The notes below the pieces were generated by a model. It had not been told where the DNA came from, did no database searches, and saw only the letters and a list, made by a program, of their open reading frames with translations. From Anisodus tanguticus (taxonomy: Eukaryota > Streptophyta > Magnoliopsida > Solanales > Solanaceae), in contig CM067543.1 in assembly GCA_034509755.1 (NCBI GenBank), forward strand, positions 51,392,653 to 51,456,652: a stretch of 64,000 bases of DNA. The letters run 5' to 3'. Made by a program: the position numbers and the translations under genes. This document shows, in pieces, positions 1-11,859 of this stretch (position 1 is its first letter; each line of letters starts with the position of its first letter).

Positions 1-631
1 AGATGTGGCCTATGCACTTAGTATGACTTGCAAATTCCAGCAGAATTCTAGGGAAGAACACTGGAAAGCAGTCAAGAGTATTCTTAAGTATCTTAGACGA
101 ACTAAAGAGTATTTCTTAGTCTATGGTGGACAAGAGAAGCTAGTGTGTACTGGGTACACTGATGCTAGCTTCCAGACAGATCTTGATGACTTCAAATCTT
201 AATCTGGATATGCCTTCATTTTCAATGGCAGAATAGTGAGTTGGAAAAGTTCCAAGCAAGCTACAACTGCTGATTCGACAACTGAAGTCGAGTACATTGC
301 TGGATCGGAAGCTGGTAAAGAAGTTGTCGCGATATTTGAGTTCCTAAAGGAACTAGGGGTTGTTCCAAGTGTCACTTGACCAATAACAATTTATTGTGAC
401 AACATTGGTGCGATTGCGCAAGCTAAGGAACCAAGATCAACAAACAGAAACAAACATGTACCGAGGAAATACCACATACTCAGGGAGATGGTGGAAACTG
501 AAGAAATGAGATTAGACTATGTTCCCACAAATGATAATCTAGCTAACCCGTTTACTAAACCATTAAGCTTAGTTAAGCATAATGGTCATTTTAAAAATAT
601 GGGTATTAGATACATTGGAGCTTGGCTCTAG
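1..631 (+). pseudogene. Copia retrotransposon pol, 3' end (RT tail and RNase H), broken
   Basis: This is the 3' part of a Ty1/Copia polyprotein and enters the window already open. It encodes the end of the reverse transcriptase region and the RNase H domain. Visible RNase H landmarks are YTDASF (acidic residue of the active site), SWKSSKQATTADSTTEVEY, the YCDN motif and the tail motif DNLANPFTKPL. The frame is broken by TAA at 200-202 and TGA at 377-379, and ends at TAG 629-631. A purine-rich tract follows directly and an LTR follows that, as expected for the element's 3' end. It cannot make a working enzyme as it stands. The rest of the element lies outside the window. Copia identity is secure; I do not assign a lineage. 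Confidence 0.9.
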
Positions 632-644
632 GCCAAGTGGAAGA

Positions 645-2218
645 TTAAAAGTACATATGTCCTAGAGACAATCTATATTAGGGACATAACGTACTTGAAC
701 ACATTCGTATTATTAATAAGATTAGTATTTATGGCATTTGCAATTATTGAATTATTATTTGATTGTTTGTAATTATTCATTAATGTGCATCCCTTGAGCT
801 TACGTTGTCATTAATAGAGTGAGTTATTGATGATAGGCGTAACTCTCAAAATAGCCTCGACTAATGATAATCGAGAATGGGATATCAATGATATGTTATA
901 ATTCGACATGTGGTCTGCGTCACATTCTTAGAGAATGTAGTATGTCTCACCTACTACTAGTAATGGTTACTAATGATGGACACATGGATACTTTTGGAAA
1001 GTATTGGTATACATTGCTGATAAACTATTTGTTATACATGTCTAAAGTGTTATCAGCGTGTGGGAGATGAATGTCCTTTGACTTGAGGTCAATACGCACC
1101 ATGTTTACAGAGTAATGTACTTTGACCCTTTCCTAAGCTTAAACTCCTTATAGGATAAGATACGGCTTGTGTTGGGTGCATTACGATGTAAATTAAGGTA
1201 GTAGTTGAGCCAAGAATAAGATTCATTCCTCGATTGGATATTCGAGAGAGCACTCAACTTCTCAGTGATATTAGGTCGACCAAGTCATTGGCCAATGCAA
1301 GAGACATATTTAGAATATGATCTAGTTGTCGACTAATATAGATGAGATAAAGTGATCAAGCCATTTGGATAGACACATGGCAAAGCCTAAGCTTGATCGA
1401 GTGTGTCGCGAATGAAAGGAATTTATCATCTCACATAAAGGATATGTTTGCTGGATTCATGTAAGCGTACTTCATATATTGAGTTCGTCGTACGACGCAG
1501 TCTAGGAGTTCTGTATGGACCTTAATTGGATTAGTGTCGATATATGAAGGTCTATAGGGTCACAATATGTCGATTGTCTCTTCGATCTAAGGGTGTATTG
1601 AGAAAGTATTAAATATTCTATTTGGAATCGAGATATTTAAATTGATAATAACTATGGGATAATTTCTATTAGATGGAAATTATTTAATTAAATCAAAATT
1701 GAATTTTGAATTTAATGTGCTGAATATATATTAAACTAAAACGGGAAACAAAATTTTACGTAAGGCGCCGCGGCGCCGACCCGGCAGTGAGCCGAGTCGG
1801 ACTGGACCCACTGCACCTCGGGTTTTGGGCCAGGCTTAAGCCTAACCCTAAAATATTTTTCTAACCTAATTTTCAACTATAAATACAACACTCCCCATTG
1901 TTTATTATACACCAATCCTAAAACTAATTCTAGACTTAGAGTCTATGACGAAACTCTCTCAAACCTCTGCCAAGATTTTCTGGCTTTCTTGACAGAGGAA
2001 TACACCGTAGCAAGGCGCTTGCAATCGAAGGGAGAATCGCGTGTTCACCCTAAAGTAAAGACTCCAGATTTTATAACCTGTAAGTTCTTGTTCAAGTTTT
2101 CTTTACAGGTTTTGATTGTCATATAACCATGCCAGAAGAAATAGTTGGGTAAGTAGAACAAAATTTTAAAACTTCCGTTGTGCCTACTTATGTGTTTCGA
2201 AATCAACAAAATCCTACA
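645..2218 (+). repeat. 3' LTR of the Copia element
   Basis: The sequence after the pol stop and a short purine tract (632-644) has LTR features. There is no coding, a TATAAATA box lies at 1878-1885, and a transcribed-looking stretch runs from about 1900 to a CA end near 2218. The LTR would be about 1.57 kb. Its start is uncertain because the expected TG end is not clear just after the purine tract. The partner LTR is outside the window, so length and age cannot be checked here. Confidence 0.7.
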
Positions 2219-2692
2219 AATTTTACCTCGGATAGTTGTAATAGTTTAGTTTCTATTTCCTTTCAGACAATTATTAGCGGCTCTGTCGCCTCTCTATCTT
2301 GTAATGATGCATATTAAGTTTTTAATATAATAATATCTATTTAACCAAAAAAAAAAGAAGGCAGAAGAACAAACAATCAAAGTATCATATAATGAAGACA
2401 AAATCACTTCAACTGATCAGTACAAAGAATTAATGTTTTACAAATTACAAATTACAAATTAAAAATACAGAGAAAATCCACCATATTCCAAATATCACTC
2501 CATACATAACAAATGCAATTACTGAACATTGTGGCTTGGATTACAAGAGATCTCCATTCTTATGAACTTGATGTAGCTCTGATAATGAAAATAAAATTGT
2601 ATGAAACAAAAACAAAAAAAAATCAATTGCAAAACATATATAGTTGAGAAACAATTAGGAATTAAACTAATTAGGCGACGAAGATAATTTAA
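2219..2692. other. Gap between Copia LTR and caleosin stop codon
   Basis: No coding sequence is recognised. On the minus strand this holds the 3' UTR and downstream flank of the caleosin gene. It is AT-rich, with an A-run near 2347-2356. No clear AATAAA signal was identified. Confidence 0.5.
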
Positions 2693-3239
2693 TTACTTTT
2701 TCTTCTTGGATTGGTGCTCCTTGGTCATTTGATCAAATAGGCTACCATCATAAACAGCTCTAATTGTTTCTTTTCCGAGTAATCCATGCTTATCTTTGCA
2801 AAGGAAATATAGAATCTTCCACTCTAACAAAGCAGCAATACTGCATAATATAATCCACCTTATTAGTATATTATTACTTGCTTCATGAAGCCAATCAATA
2901 AAAAGTTCAAACTAGATTATCGGTAGTCTTTTAAGATTTTTGCATACCACTTATTTTATACAAATTGCATGTAATAATTTTAGTTATAAAAGTATTTGTC
3001 TAAACTATTTTTTATTGCTCATCGTAAATTCTTACTTAATTAGTACTCCACTGATTGTAGCAGTAAGAATAAATTTGAAAAAAAAAGAAGAGAGAAAGGT
3101 ATTCCGTACTTCCAATTTATGTGACATATTTTTTTTTTATCTCGGTCCGAAAAGAATGAAAAACTTTCAAATTTAAAAACAATTAATTTACACTTTTTCT
3201 TTATCATAATAAGAAGTTTTTATGATTACACAAATGTTA

Positions 3240-4480
3240 TTGGCATGTTTAACCCCATAAATTTTAAAAATCATAGAGAAAAAAATACATATTTTTACTT
3301 CTAAACTTACACTGAAAATTTACTTTATAAAGTAAACTTTACTTACAATTATTTACCCACATATTATAATCTGACGTGAAATTAATATCACTCCAAATGC
3401 TGATGTGGTATAATAAAAATAGTAAAAATAATTAATATGGGCCCCATGGCCCCTAGTCCTTTTAGCCACACCTGCCCCCACCGCCCTATCTTCTTCTTCT
3501 AAACCCTACCCCCTCCACCTCTCCCTTCTCCTTCTTCACCACCCTTACTGCTGATTTTTCTCTCAATTACCCCTTCCAATTTCTTAATCTTGTTTGATTT
3601 TCCTTCTCCAACTTGTAAATTCTTGAAACCCCCATCACCAAATTTCCCTTTTTCAATCTTTCCAAATAGTTCTGTAACTACATTTTCTGGTTCACCTTCA
3701 CCAACTGCAACTAGGTTTCTTTTTTTGCTTCTTAACAAAATTTACAACATTTTTTTTCACTTCTTCACTCTTTTCAAATTACCGAATTGACCTCCCCCTC
3801 CCACAACTCCCTGCAATTTTAGATTTAAATACATATTTCGATTTACTTGCACCGGTGTCGGAGTTGCTAAATTGACATTATTAGTTTGATATGAAGAAGT
3901 TTGTGTTAATGATTGTTATTGTTACATTTATAAACGGAGTTCACGAGATGGCATGATAAGTGGGTTTGAGTTGTGGCTGTGTGAATTGGATCGAAGATCT
4001 TTTTTTTCTTCTAATTGAGGTTCTTGAACTGAGATTGCTTTTTGGTTGCAGAGGCACTATATCGCTTTTTGTGCCATTTCCGGCGGGTTACGCTTTTTGT
4101 GTGATTGGGTTTGTGTAACAGGGAAAAAATTGAATTTCGGAGTAGCGACAAAGTGGTATTTCTGGCGGATTCCCGACAGCGGATTGAGTTTTGGCGTGGA
4201 GAAGATGTGGTTATTTAATAATTAATTAGAGAGTAATTAATGTAAAAATATGATTAATAAAAACCTTTGAATAAAAAAGGAAAAAAGATATAGTAATTTA
4301 CAACATTTGACGTGGCACTGACGTATCAGACGCGTGTATAACACTCCCCAATACTCATGTGGGATTGTTTGGGGAAGAGGGTATTAATTTACTATAAAAA
4401 CGCCCATAAAATTTTACTTCATAGTAGAATATGGGGTATATAAACGCCCATAAAATTATATTGCTAAAGTGAGTTTTAAA
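3240..4480. other. Caleosin intron 5 with pyrimidine-rich insert, possible DNA transposon
   Basis: Intron 5 (2841-4750) contains a strongly CT-rich block at about 3470-3830 followed by a G/T-rich block to about 4200. These are compositional islands inside otherwise AT-rich intron. A motif close to AAACGCCCATAAAATT occurs at about 4397 and 4443, with a weaker form near 3255. This resembles non-autonomous DNA transposons that carry a 5'-UTR-like segment, but I could not align terminal inverted repeats, so the call is weak. The short proline-rich reading frame inside is not supported as a gene. Confidence 0.3.
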
Positions 4481-5804
4481 GATAAGTTTAAGAGTGATTT
4501 GATGTATCTTCTCGTATCTTATAGCAACAAATATGTCATGGTATGTTAATTTTTGAATATAAATTCAAATTACGTCATAGAAATTGAAATATAGAGAATA
4601 ATAAATGTTTCTTTATTTCTATAATGTCACATATTTTAGAAATAAATCCAATATATCGACAGAACAACTAATATTTAGGACAGGAGGGAATACTAACAAT
4701 AGTTTATAATAAAATCCAATTAATGTTTACGATAGAGAAAGTTGTATTACCGTCCCTTACGATCATTTGGTTCCCTGTTTGCCTTCAACAATTCATCCAA
4801 TTCCTGGCCTGTCAAGGCGTTTCCATTTGAACGTGCATGCTTCTTGAATATCTCTTCGAATTTTTCATGCACAAACCTTCAAAATGGCAAACACACATTT
4901 TGAGTTATACTGTTTAAAATGTAATTAGATATTAAAAGTATGCTTTTTCTAATCATTTAAATTTTTAGATGAGATGATCACACACTTTAATATAAATCTT
5001 ATTAATAAAAATGTATATAAGATTCACTGATTGGATAAATAATTAACGTGCTCAGTGTAATTTGACCAGCTCCATTTGATAATTCGTCCTTTTCCCAAGT
5101 TATCAACTATCATAAACAGTGCAACACTTATTTATAGTAATTGAATTTTACGTAAGATTTACTTTTACATACTTTTGACACATTAATTAATGAAACTTAA
5201 ACTCTTAGTAACAAGGCAAGGGCAAGGGCCCCGAAACTGTGTAGAGCCCACAGCTACTTGAATATCTCTTGTCGAGAAATTATATCAGGTAAATAGAATA
5301 AAAATAATCTTTTATTATTATATATAAACTGTCGAATCTGTTCAATATAAGAAAAGATTCAAGTGTATTAATTCTAGTGTATTGGGGAAAGGATTCAGAA
5401 TTTTAATTCTTTAGGTTATAGGTTCACATCTCATGCACTTTGTAATTTTTTAATTTCGTCGCATAAATTTTTGTTTCCGCCACTTAAAAGGGATCAATGA
5501 GATGCCCCATGTCTTAATACAATTGGCAAAGATTGTGAGACTTATAACTTAGGTCATATGCATGCGGCCTAGGCCAAGTGAATTAAACCCAATATTTAAG
5601 TGGAGACGTGCCCATTATCCCCGAACTTCAATATTCTAAAGTGATCCTAAAATCAAATTGAGACAGAATTTTTCGGTCATAAAAAAGAGGAGGCATGTGA
5701 TATGTGTACCTTCCTTCACTATCGTAGACGCCACTGTCACTGCCATGCTTGGCAAATTTGATATTCTTCACTTCAATAGGAAAGAGCAAAGAAGGCCATT
5801 TCCC

Positions 5805-7326
5805 CTGTATTATTAGCCCACGTGAAACAGTAGTAACAAAGAATTATCAGTTTCTTCCCTCCATCTATTTTCTAAAAGCAAACTTAGTATCTATGAATTC
5901 AAAAAACGAACGGAAAGTTTTAAAGTTTGTTATCTTGAATATTATGTTACAACATTTATGTGGTTATAATTTTTTTTGAACTTGTTGTCTTACTTATCAT
6001 TAAAGTTAAAATGAGAAATTTTAAGTTAAATTATTTCCAAAATTATAAAGAAAACGTACTAACAATTAAATTACACTAGTAGTATATATATTAATTATTT
6101 ATTTCTCCACTTTGGAAATATCTAACCATGCAAACCACTTCTACAAAAGCTTTTAGGAAATAACTACTATATTGATACTATGAAGTGCATTTCTATCTTA
6201 TCTAATACCGATTTTCGAGACGAATCCAAAATTTTAATTTGATAGGCTTAATTTTTAAATAATTTATTACTAAATTTATTATATTTTTAAAATTATAATT
6301 TCAAATATAATATGTATTAAAATTTTAATATATTTTCACATATTTATTATAATTTCCCTTAAAATTCTCATCAATAAAATTATCAAAAACCGTTAGCTTC
6401 TCCATTCCTCCACTCTTAACTGGGAAAGAAGAAAGAAGGACCGAGTCTAGCAAAAAAGCTATTACTGTCATTTTCTTTCCTTATTTTTCTTTCTGGATCC
6501 GGAAGGGAATTGCATGTGGATATTTTATTGCTCTATTCTTTAATTTATTATTATTTTTCTCTCCACACACACCAACCAAAAAAATATGGCAAGCACAACG
6601 ATTGCACTACAAATAAATATTCTCGAGTCGTGCACAAAAGAAGGAAAAAAACTGGAAATATACTACTAATATATATACTCGCGGGACTTATGGCTTTGAA
6701 AATTAAATTAGTCCTGCAATTCTTGCACATGAACATATCTATTAATTTAGACAATATTTTAAATCACCATAAGGTCTTAAGCTTCGTCTTCCATTGTTGA
6801 TCATTGTTATTCGTATTACCCACTTATTCACGGGAAAACAATTTTTTTCAAGTTAACTATGAGACAAACAGAGGCGAAGTTAAAATTTTATGTTTATGAG
6901 TTTTGAATTTATTGAAAGGACCGTTTATTAGGTTCGGGATAAATTACTTCTATATATTAAGTGAAGTTTTTAAACACAAATATATGATATGCGCCGAAAT
7001 TATTGAATTCCACTAAACCCGTTTCCTGAATGCTAGCTCCGCCCATGGAGACAAAAGAAAATATTTCCATACATCTTTTCAGTTTAGGTCTTCTATTATA
7101 TGTCATATATTCAATACGATTATTATTACCTACCTTAGTCTTTCAGTATAATATTTTAGTTTGTTTTATTTCTCTTACTATTTTCAAAATAAGATTATAA
7201 ATGAAACAACTTATTAAGTAATATAGTAAATATAACACTCTCATATTCAAATGTATGAATCTACAAACTCAAATGAATCGTGGATAAAAAAAAGTATCAT
7301 ATAGAGATAGATATAGAGAGACTTAC
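5805..7326. other. Caleosin intron 3, no recognised feature
   Basis: This AT-rich intron lies between exon 4 and exon 3 of the caleosin gene. Short open frames around 6510-6800 lack any family signature. No transposon ends were recognised. Confidence 0.45.
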
Positions 7327-8182
7327 AATTCGAGTATTCTATTTGAGACCAAAATTAATGAAAAAGGAGGCGAAAATGGAAAGAAAAATACCACTTCCAA
7401 TTTTCCGAAAACCTGGAAAATAAAAAAAAATTATTTAAAAAAAAAGAAGACAAAGGATTATATGAAGAAGTAATACTCCTAATAGATGAAATTAAAATTG
7501 TAATGAAAAGAAGAAAAAAGAAAAGGAATTAATTTCCCAAAAGGAACACTCAATGGTCAAGATCATAAATTCACAATATATTCACTTCATGTAATGTTAT
7601 GAATCAGAATTTAATTGGTCTCTGGGCCATTGTTAGCCTGGACTTTTCATAATCAAACTCCTAGCCAAATCAGAAATTTCATTAATAGTGTTCAAAGATG
7701 TTCAAAATATGATATATTGTATATAAAAAATATTTAACTTATATACACAAAATCATTTTCAGATAAAGAGTATTCAACTGACCACCATTTGATAGTTGTA
7801 GGTCAGCCAATGCTCAAACTATATACTCTGAGAAATAAAAATGAAAGAAAAATATTGAGAAAGAAACTAAAACCTTGAAAAGTTTCCCAAGGGTAAATAA
7901 TTCCATTCTTGTCAATATCAAAGAACATAACATGTTTTTCCAGAGGGGTTGGCTCTCTCTTCTCAATTCCTGCATATCAAATTACACGAATTATAACTCC
8001 TCAAATTACAAAAACTACAAAACATGTAACATGAGAAGATAAAAAAAACAAACAAAAAAATGGTACATACCCTCTTGGTGAATATTGCCGTTGTAGGAAG
8101 CCATATGTAAAATCTTAGAATATAATGAACAGAGAAAAGAAGAATATGAGTGAAAGATTGGAATGAAAGGAATAAATGGAAG

Positions 8183-8195
8183 TATATATATATAT
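8183..8195 (-). promoter_or_regulatory. TATA box of the caleosin gene
   Basis: An alternating TA tract lies about 80 bases upstream of the caleosin ATG at 8104, a normal distance for a plant TATA box with a 5' UTR of about 50 bases. Caleosins are often induced by abscisic acid, but I found no canonical ACGTG-type ABRE close by, only ACGT cores in AT-rich context (for example near 8310). Confidence 0.55.
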
Positions 8196-8379
8196 CGAAG
8201 TAATTGGAGTTTCTCTAACTTCTTGTTGTGTATTATATATAATTAAGATTCACATGGGAAGTATATATAATTATATACGCGTATATGTATTGTGTGCTAC
8301 TTGTGTATACGTATATGTGGCATACGCAGTGAGAACGGAGAATTTGATATTAATATGGAACCTTTACATGTTTCAGCGA

Positions 8380-9010
8380 GAATTAGGATTAGTCAAAACT
8401 TCAACTTCAAATAGTTAAATTAAAAAAATAAGTGGAAGACGCAATGAAAATAGGAGTGTTTACATCAGTTAGTGTGCTCGTGCGAATTTAAATTAGTCGA
8501 GCTAATAAATTTTAAATCCAAATGGTTAAACCAAAAAAAAAAATGTGGCAGACATCCTAATTTTTTTTGATAGAAAGCATTTGACCTCACCCCCAAATTC
8601 AAATTAATCAAACTACAAAATTTTAAATTCCGAATGATTAAACAAAAAAAAATAGTGGCAGACGCACAGAATTTTTTTTTTTTTTTTTTTGATAGAAAGC
8701 ATTTTATTACATGCGTGAATTTAAATTAATCAATTTACTAAATTTTAAATTCTAAATAGTTAAATAAAAAAAATAAATGACTCAATTTTTTGATAAAAGC
8801 ACTTTACCCAAGCGCTAATTCGAATTAGTCAAGCTACTAAACTTCATATTCTGAATGGTTAAACAAAACAAATGTGGCCGACACAATGAGAATTTCTTGA
8901 ATTAAACGTTTTATCTCATTTCACACGGCAACATGAATTCAAACTAATCGAACTAATGAATTGGATCCTGAATAAATTAAAAAAAAAATAGGTGGCAGAT
9001 GCAAGATTTG
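8380..9010. repeat. Degenerate tandem array upstream of caleosin, about six copies
   Basis: A unit of roughly 105-120 bases recurs about six times. Each copy has a GAATTYAAATTARTC-like start, an AAATTTTAAATTC-like middle, a GGTTAAACAAAAAAA-like stretch, and GTGGCAGACGCA at its end. The GTGGCAGAC-type tail can be seen near 8435, 8545, 8656, 8875 and 8993, with one copy (near 8780) lacking most of it. Copies differ by substitutions and by A-run and T-run length. The array starts about 280 bases upstream of the caleosin ATG. I do not know the parent sequence. Confidence 0.75.
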
Positions 9011-10651
9011 TGTAATACATTGTGTTTGTTGCTTGTTTTTTTCCTCACACAAACTGCGTGAAAATTAAACAAAGAGACAAATAATTGGGAGAAATTAAGA
9101 AGAAACTAAAACATTGTCTTTTGAGACTTTTGATTATTACTTAATATTTTACACTTTTGATTTGTAGCATAATTCATTGCATTTTGCAGTAATCTAGTTC
9201 TTTGTTTTTACATTCTCGTTTGGTCATTAATATTTATCATGATAAGTCCAAGAATCTATTTCATTATAAAAATAGTTTGTCTTTTTGTCCTCAAATTAGT
9301 CATCTTTTTAATTCAATTATCATCAAGCTATTTAGATAAATAACAATTCTTCAATTTCAGTCCAAAAGAAATTCATTATAGGAAGTTTTATTAAGTTTCT
9401 AATAGTTTCTATCTATTCTATCATTTATGTTCTTGGACAATGCATACTGTTTCTAGCTTAAACTATATCCAACCTGCTAACACGCCTAACCACTTTCTTT
9501 TTTTTTAAAGAGTAATTAACTTGATAGTGTTATGTTGAAATATAGTCATCGGAATATGTGCTTGTTGTGTATGTCACATATTTCAAAAGATAATTAAAAA
9601 AAATATGGAATTAGCGAAATACCGACTTACTTGATTATGTTTGAATCTAATATTCTAGTTTGATTTCTTTTTAGAAGAAAACATACTCAAATCCAACCAT
9701 AAACATCTCTAATCAAGATTGTTGTCTACAAAAAAAAAAAAAAAAACCAAAGAAAAGAAAAAACAAAAAATATCATTCAAAAAGAGTTTAATTTTCACAA
9801 GTCACCCAAAAAAACACTATAGATAACCATTCATTCGAATTTAACTTATGGATACTATATTTTAAAGAATTTTTATAGTACTAATATATTTTAATATGTT
9901 AGCAGACTTCTTGTTTTAATTTTCAGGGATTTAATTACATATGCAGAGAGTGCAATTATTTTTTATAATTTCAATTTAGTTTATTTATAGTAAGTTATTT
10001 GTCTCATTTTTCAGATTACTAATCCAACGTATTATATAGACTTACTTGAAATTATGCTTTAAGTGACATGCTAGTGTTAAAAAAATATAATATAACATAT
10101 AAAAGTTAAACTCGTTTTCAGGTCATTAACCACTCTTATTGTGGATAAGAGTATTTTTCCACACATACTAAATAGTGTGAATGATCACAAAAAAGTTGTT
10201 AACATTATACTTCAATAATTCAGCTGATGCTTCTTTCTTCTCTTTTTCTTTCTTTATTTATTTATGTTTTTCGGTGGACTCATAGTTAACTGCCTAAAAT
10301 ATTAGTTTGAAAACGCAATAACCGAAAAAGCAACTAAGTATTTATTTAGCGTGGAAGTAAAAGGATCATTCTAATAAAGCAACAACAAACATTATTTGCT
10401 TTATCAAGAAATAACGAATTTGTACTTACTTTTTTCTTGCCTTTGGCTTTAGCCTTACAGGAAACTTCCGTGAAGCAATAACGAAGAAAACTGCGTCACC
10501 TGCGTGGGTTTACGTTGCTGAGGAGTAAGGACTTGTATATGTAGTAGAATGAACTCATTATTTATATGATCTCCTTGTTCATGTATTTCTGGTATTGTTG
10601 TGCTGTGACATGCTTTGTAACGTTCGCGTTCGGACTTTATGTGCATCTCAA
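9011..10651. other. AT-rich intergenic sequence, nothing recognised
   Basis: No coding region, transposon end or RNA gene is recognised. The stretch is AT-rich with long A and T runs (for example 9731-9746). A short minus-strand frame at 10455-10673 has no recognisable domain and runs into the neighbouring MITE. Confidence 0.5.
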
Positions 10652-10660
10652 TTATTATAT

Positions 10661-11348
10661 GGGAAAATAACACAAAATATCCCTAAAATGTAAAATATTT
10701 ACCCGCACATGCCTCCTCCTAAACTAATTTTTCTTTTACTCAGTGGCCGAAAATATTTATCTGAATAGCCCCTGCCCAAAACCCTTCATCCATGACACTA
10801 TCGCAGTATATTTATATATCATGATGGTATCATGGAGGACTAATAGAAAGACTGAAGCACTCCTCAATGATACTATCTCAGTATATTTATATACCATGAT
10901 AACTAAGAGGGTTTCTCATTGAAGGACTGAAGCAGTTCTTCATAATACCGTCCACTATGTGGTATACACTATGTTGGTATCATGAAAGACTGAGGAGTGT
11001 CTCATTGAAGGATTGAAGCATTACTCCATGATATTATCTTAGTATATGTATATAAGATGATGATATCATAGAGGTTTTTCAGAAGAAAGATGTGTTTTTT
11101 GAATAAATGAACATGATCCTCTATGATACCTTATCAGTATATTATATATACTATATGTATTTCATAGAGGGCTGGTGAGTTTTTTGAAAATAATGAAAGA
11201 AGTCCTCTGTAATACCATCATGATATATAAGAGACAAGGTGATACTATATTGAACTCATGATTTTGGGGGTATGGGCGGGTAATTAGTTTAGAAAGGGGT
11301 ATGGGTGGGTAATTATATTACTTGTAGGGGGCATGTACGTTCTTTCCC
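10661..11348. mobile_element. Mutator-like MITE with internal tandem repeats (688 bp)
   Basis: The ends are inverted: the left begins GGGAAAATAAC, and the reverse complement of the right begins GGGAAAGAAC. Both sides then carry A-rich text with CCCGC/CCCACC and CTAAACTAATT motifs over about 90 bases. The element is flanked by 9-bp near-identical copies, TTATTATAT at 10652-10660 and TTATTTTAT at 11349-11357 (8 of 9 match). A 9-bp duplication is typical of Mutator-like elements. The interior is a degenerate tandem repeat of about 90-100 bases built from motifs like ATGATACTATCTCAGTATAT and ATCATGGAGGACT. There is no transposase, so it is non-autonomous. Confidence 0.8.
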
Positions 11349-11583
11349 TTATTTTATCAAATTGTTGCTAGCTCTCGTCAGTACAAAATGTGTTCGGATA
11401 ACTTATGCCAAGGGGCGGATGCAACTTGTTGGTATCGGGCTCATATGAAACCAGTACTTTCGAGGCAGAGTATGAAAATATAATGTGTTCAATGCTTATA
11501 AGAACCTTAAAGATTGAACTCATAGTGCTTAAGTCTTGTATCTGCCTCTCTGCTTGTCTACACTTCAAATATTTTACAGACTA

Positions 11584-11848
11584 CTCCCTCCATCCCAATT
11601 TATATAATGTAGTTTGACTGGGCACATAGTTTATGAAATAAAGGAAGACTTTTGAATCTTGTGGTTATTCATGCTTTTGACGTAGCATCGGGTGTTCACT
11701 TGGAAAACCTTCTAAATAAGACAAAGATATTTGTATGGTTACAGATCATCTCATTAAGCGTAAAAGTTAAATTATTATCAAATAAAATGTGTCATTCTTT
11801 TTTGAATTGACTAAAAAAAGTGTGTCATATCAATTAGGACAGAGTGAG
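11584..11848. mobile_element. Stowaway MITE (265 bp) with TA duplication
   Basis: The left end starts CTCCCTCCATCCCAATTTAT, the standard Stowaway terminus, and the right end is its inverse (GGACAGAGTGAG). TA flanks both ends (11582-11583 and 11849-11850), the target duplication of Tc1/mariner-type elements. The interior has the usual non-coding text. It sits immediately next to an array of SINE-derived repeats. Confidence 0.92.
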
Positions 11849-11859
11849 TACTTGTTATC

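Larger units (their letters stand above)
2693..8104 (-). pseudogene. Caleosin (peroxygenase) gene, six exons, premature stop in exon 3
   Basis: Caleosins are calcium-binding haem peroxygenases of oil bodies and endoplasmic reticulum that oxidise fatty-acid hydroperoxides. Exons on the minus strand are 8071-8104, 7874-7969, 7327-7412, 5710-5804, 4751-4876 and 2693-2840, all with GT-AG borders and matching phases (585 nt, 194 codons plus stop). Visible parts are LEKHVMFFD (His24, likely haem ligand), a canonical EF-hand DIDKNGIIYPWE (29-40), a hydrophobic segment (about 49-66), AKHGSDSG (His92, second haem ligand, 68 residues after the first as in the family), ALTGQELDELLKANREPNDR and the family motif YDGSLF. 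The length suits the short caleosins of the Arabidopsis CLO4 type. Codon 68 (7339-7341) is TAG where relatives have a sense codon, so the reading stops before the second haem ligand. Everything downstream stays in frame. The gene may be a young pseudogene, a null allele, or contain a sequencing error. I am sure of the family and less sure that it is dead. Confidence 0.88.

Noticed and set aside
3590..3790. Small proline-rich protein gene
   Set aside because: The frame arises from CT-rich sequence inside a caleosin intron and has an opposite-strand open frame of equal quality.
10455..10673. Minus-strand coding region
   Set aside because: No domain is visible and the frame runs into the end of a MITE.
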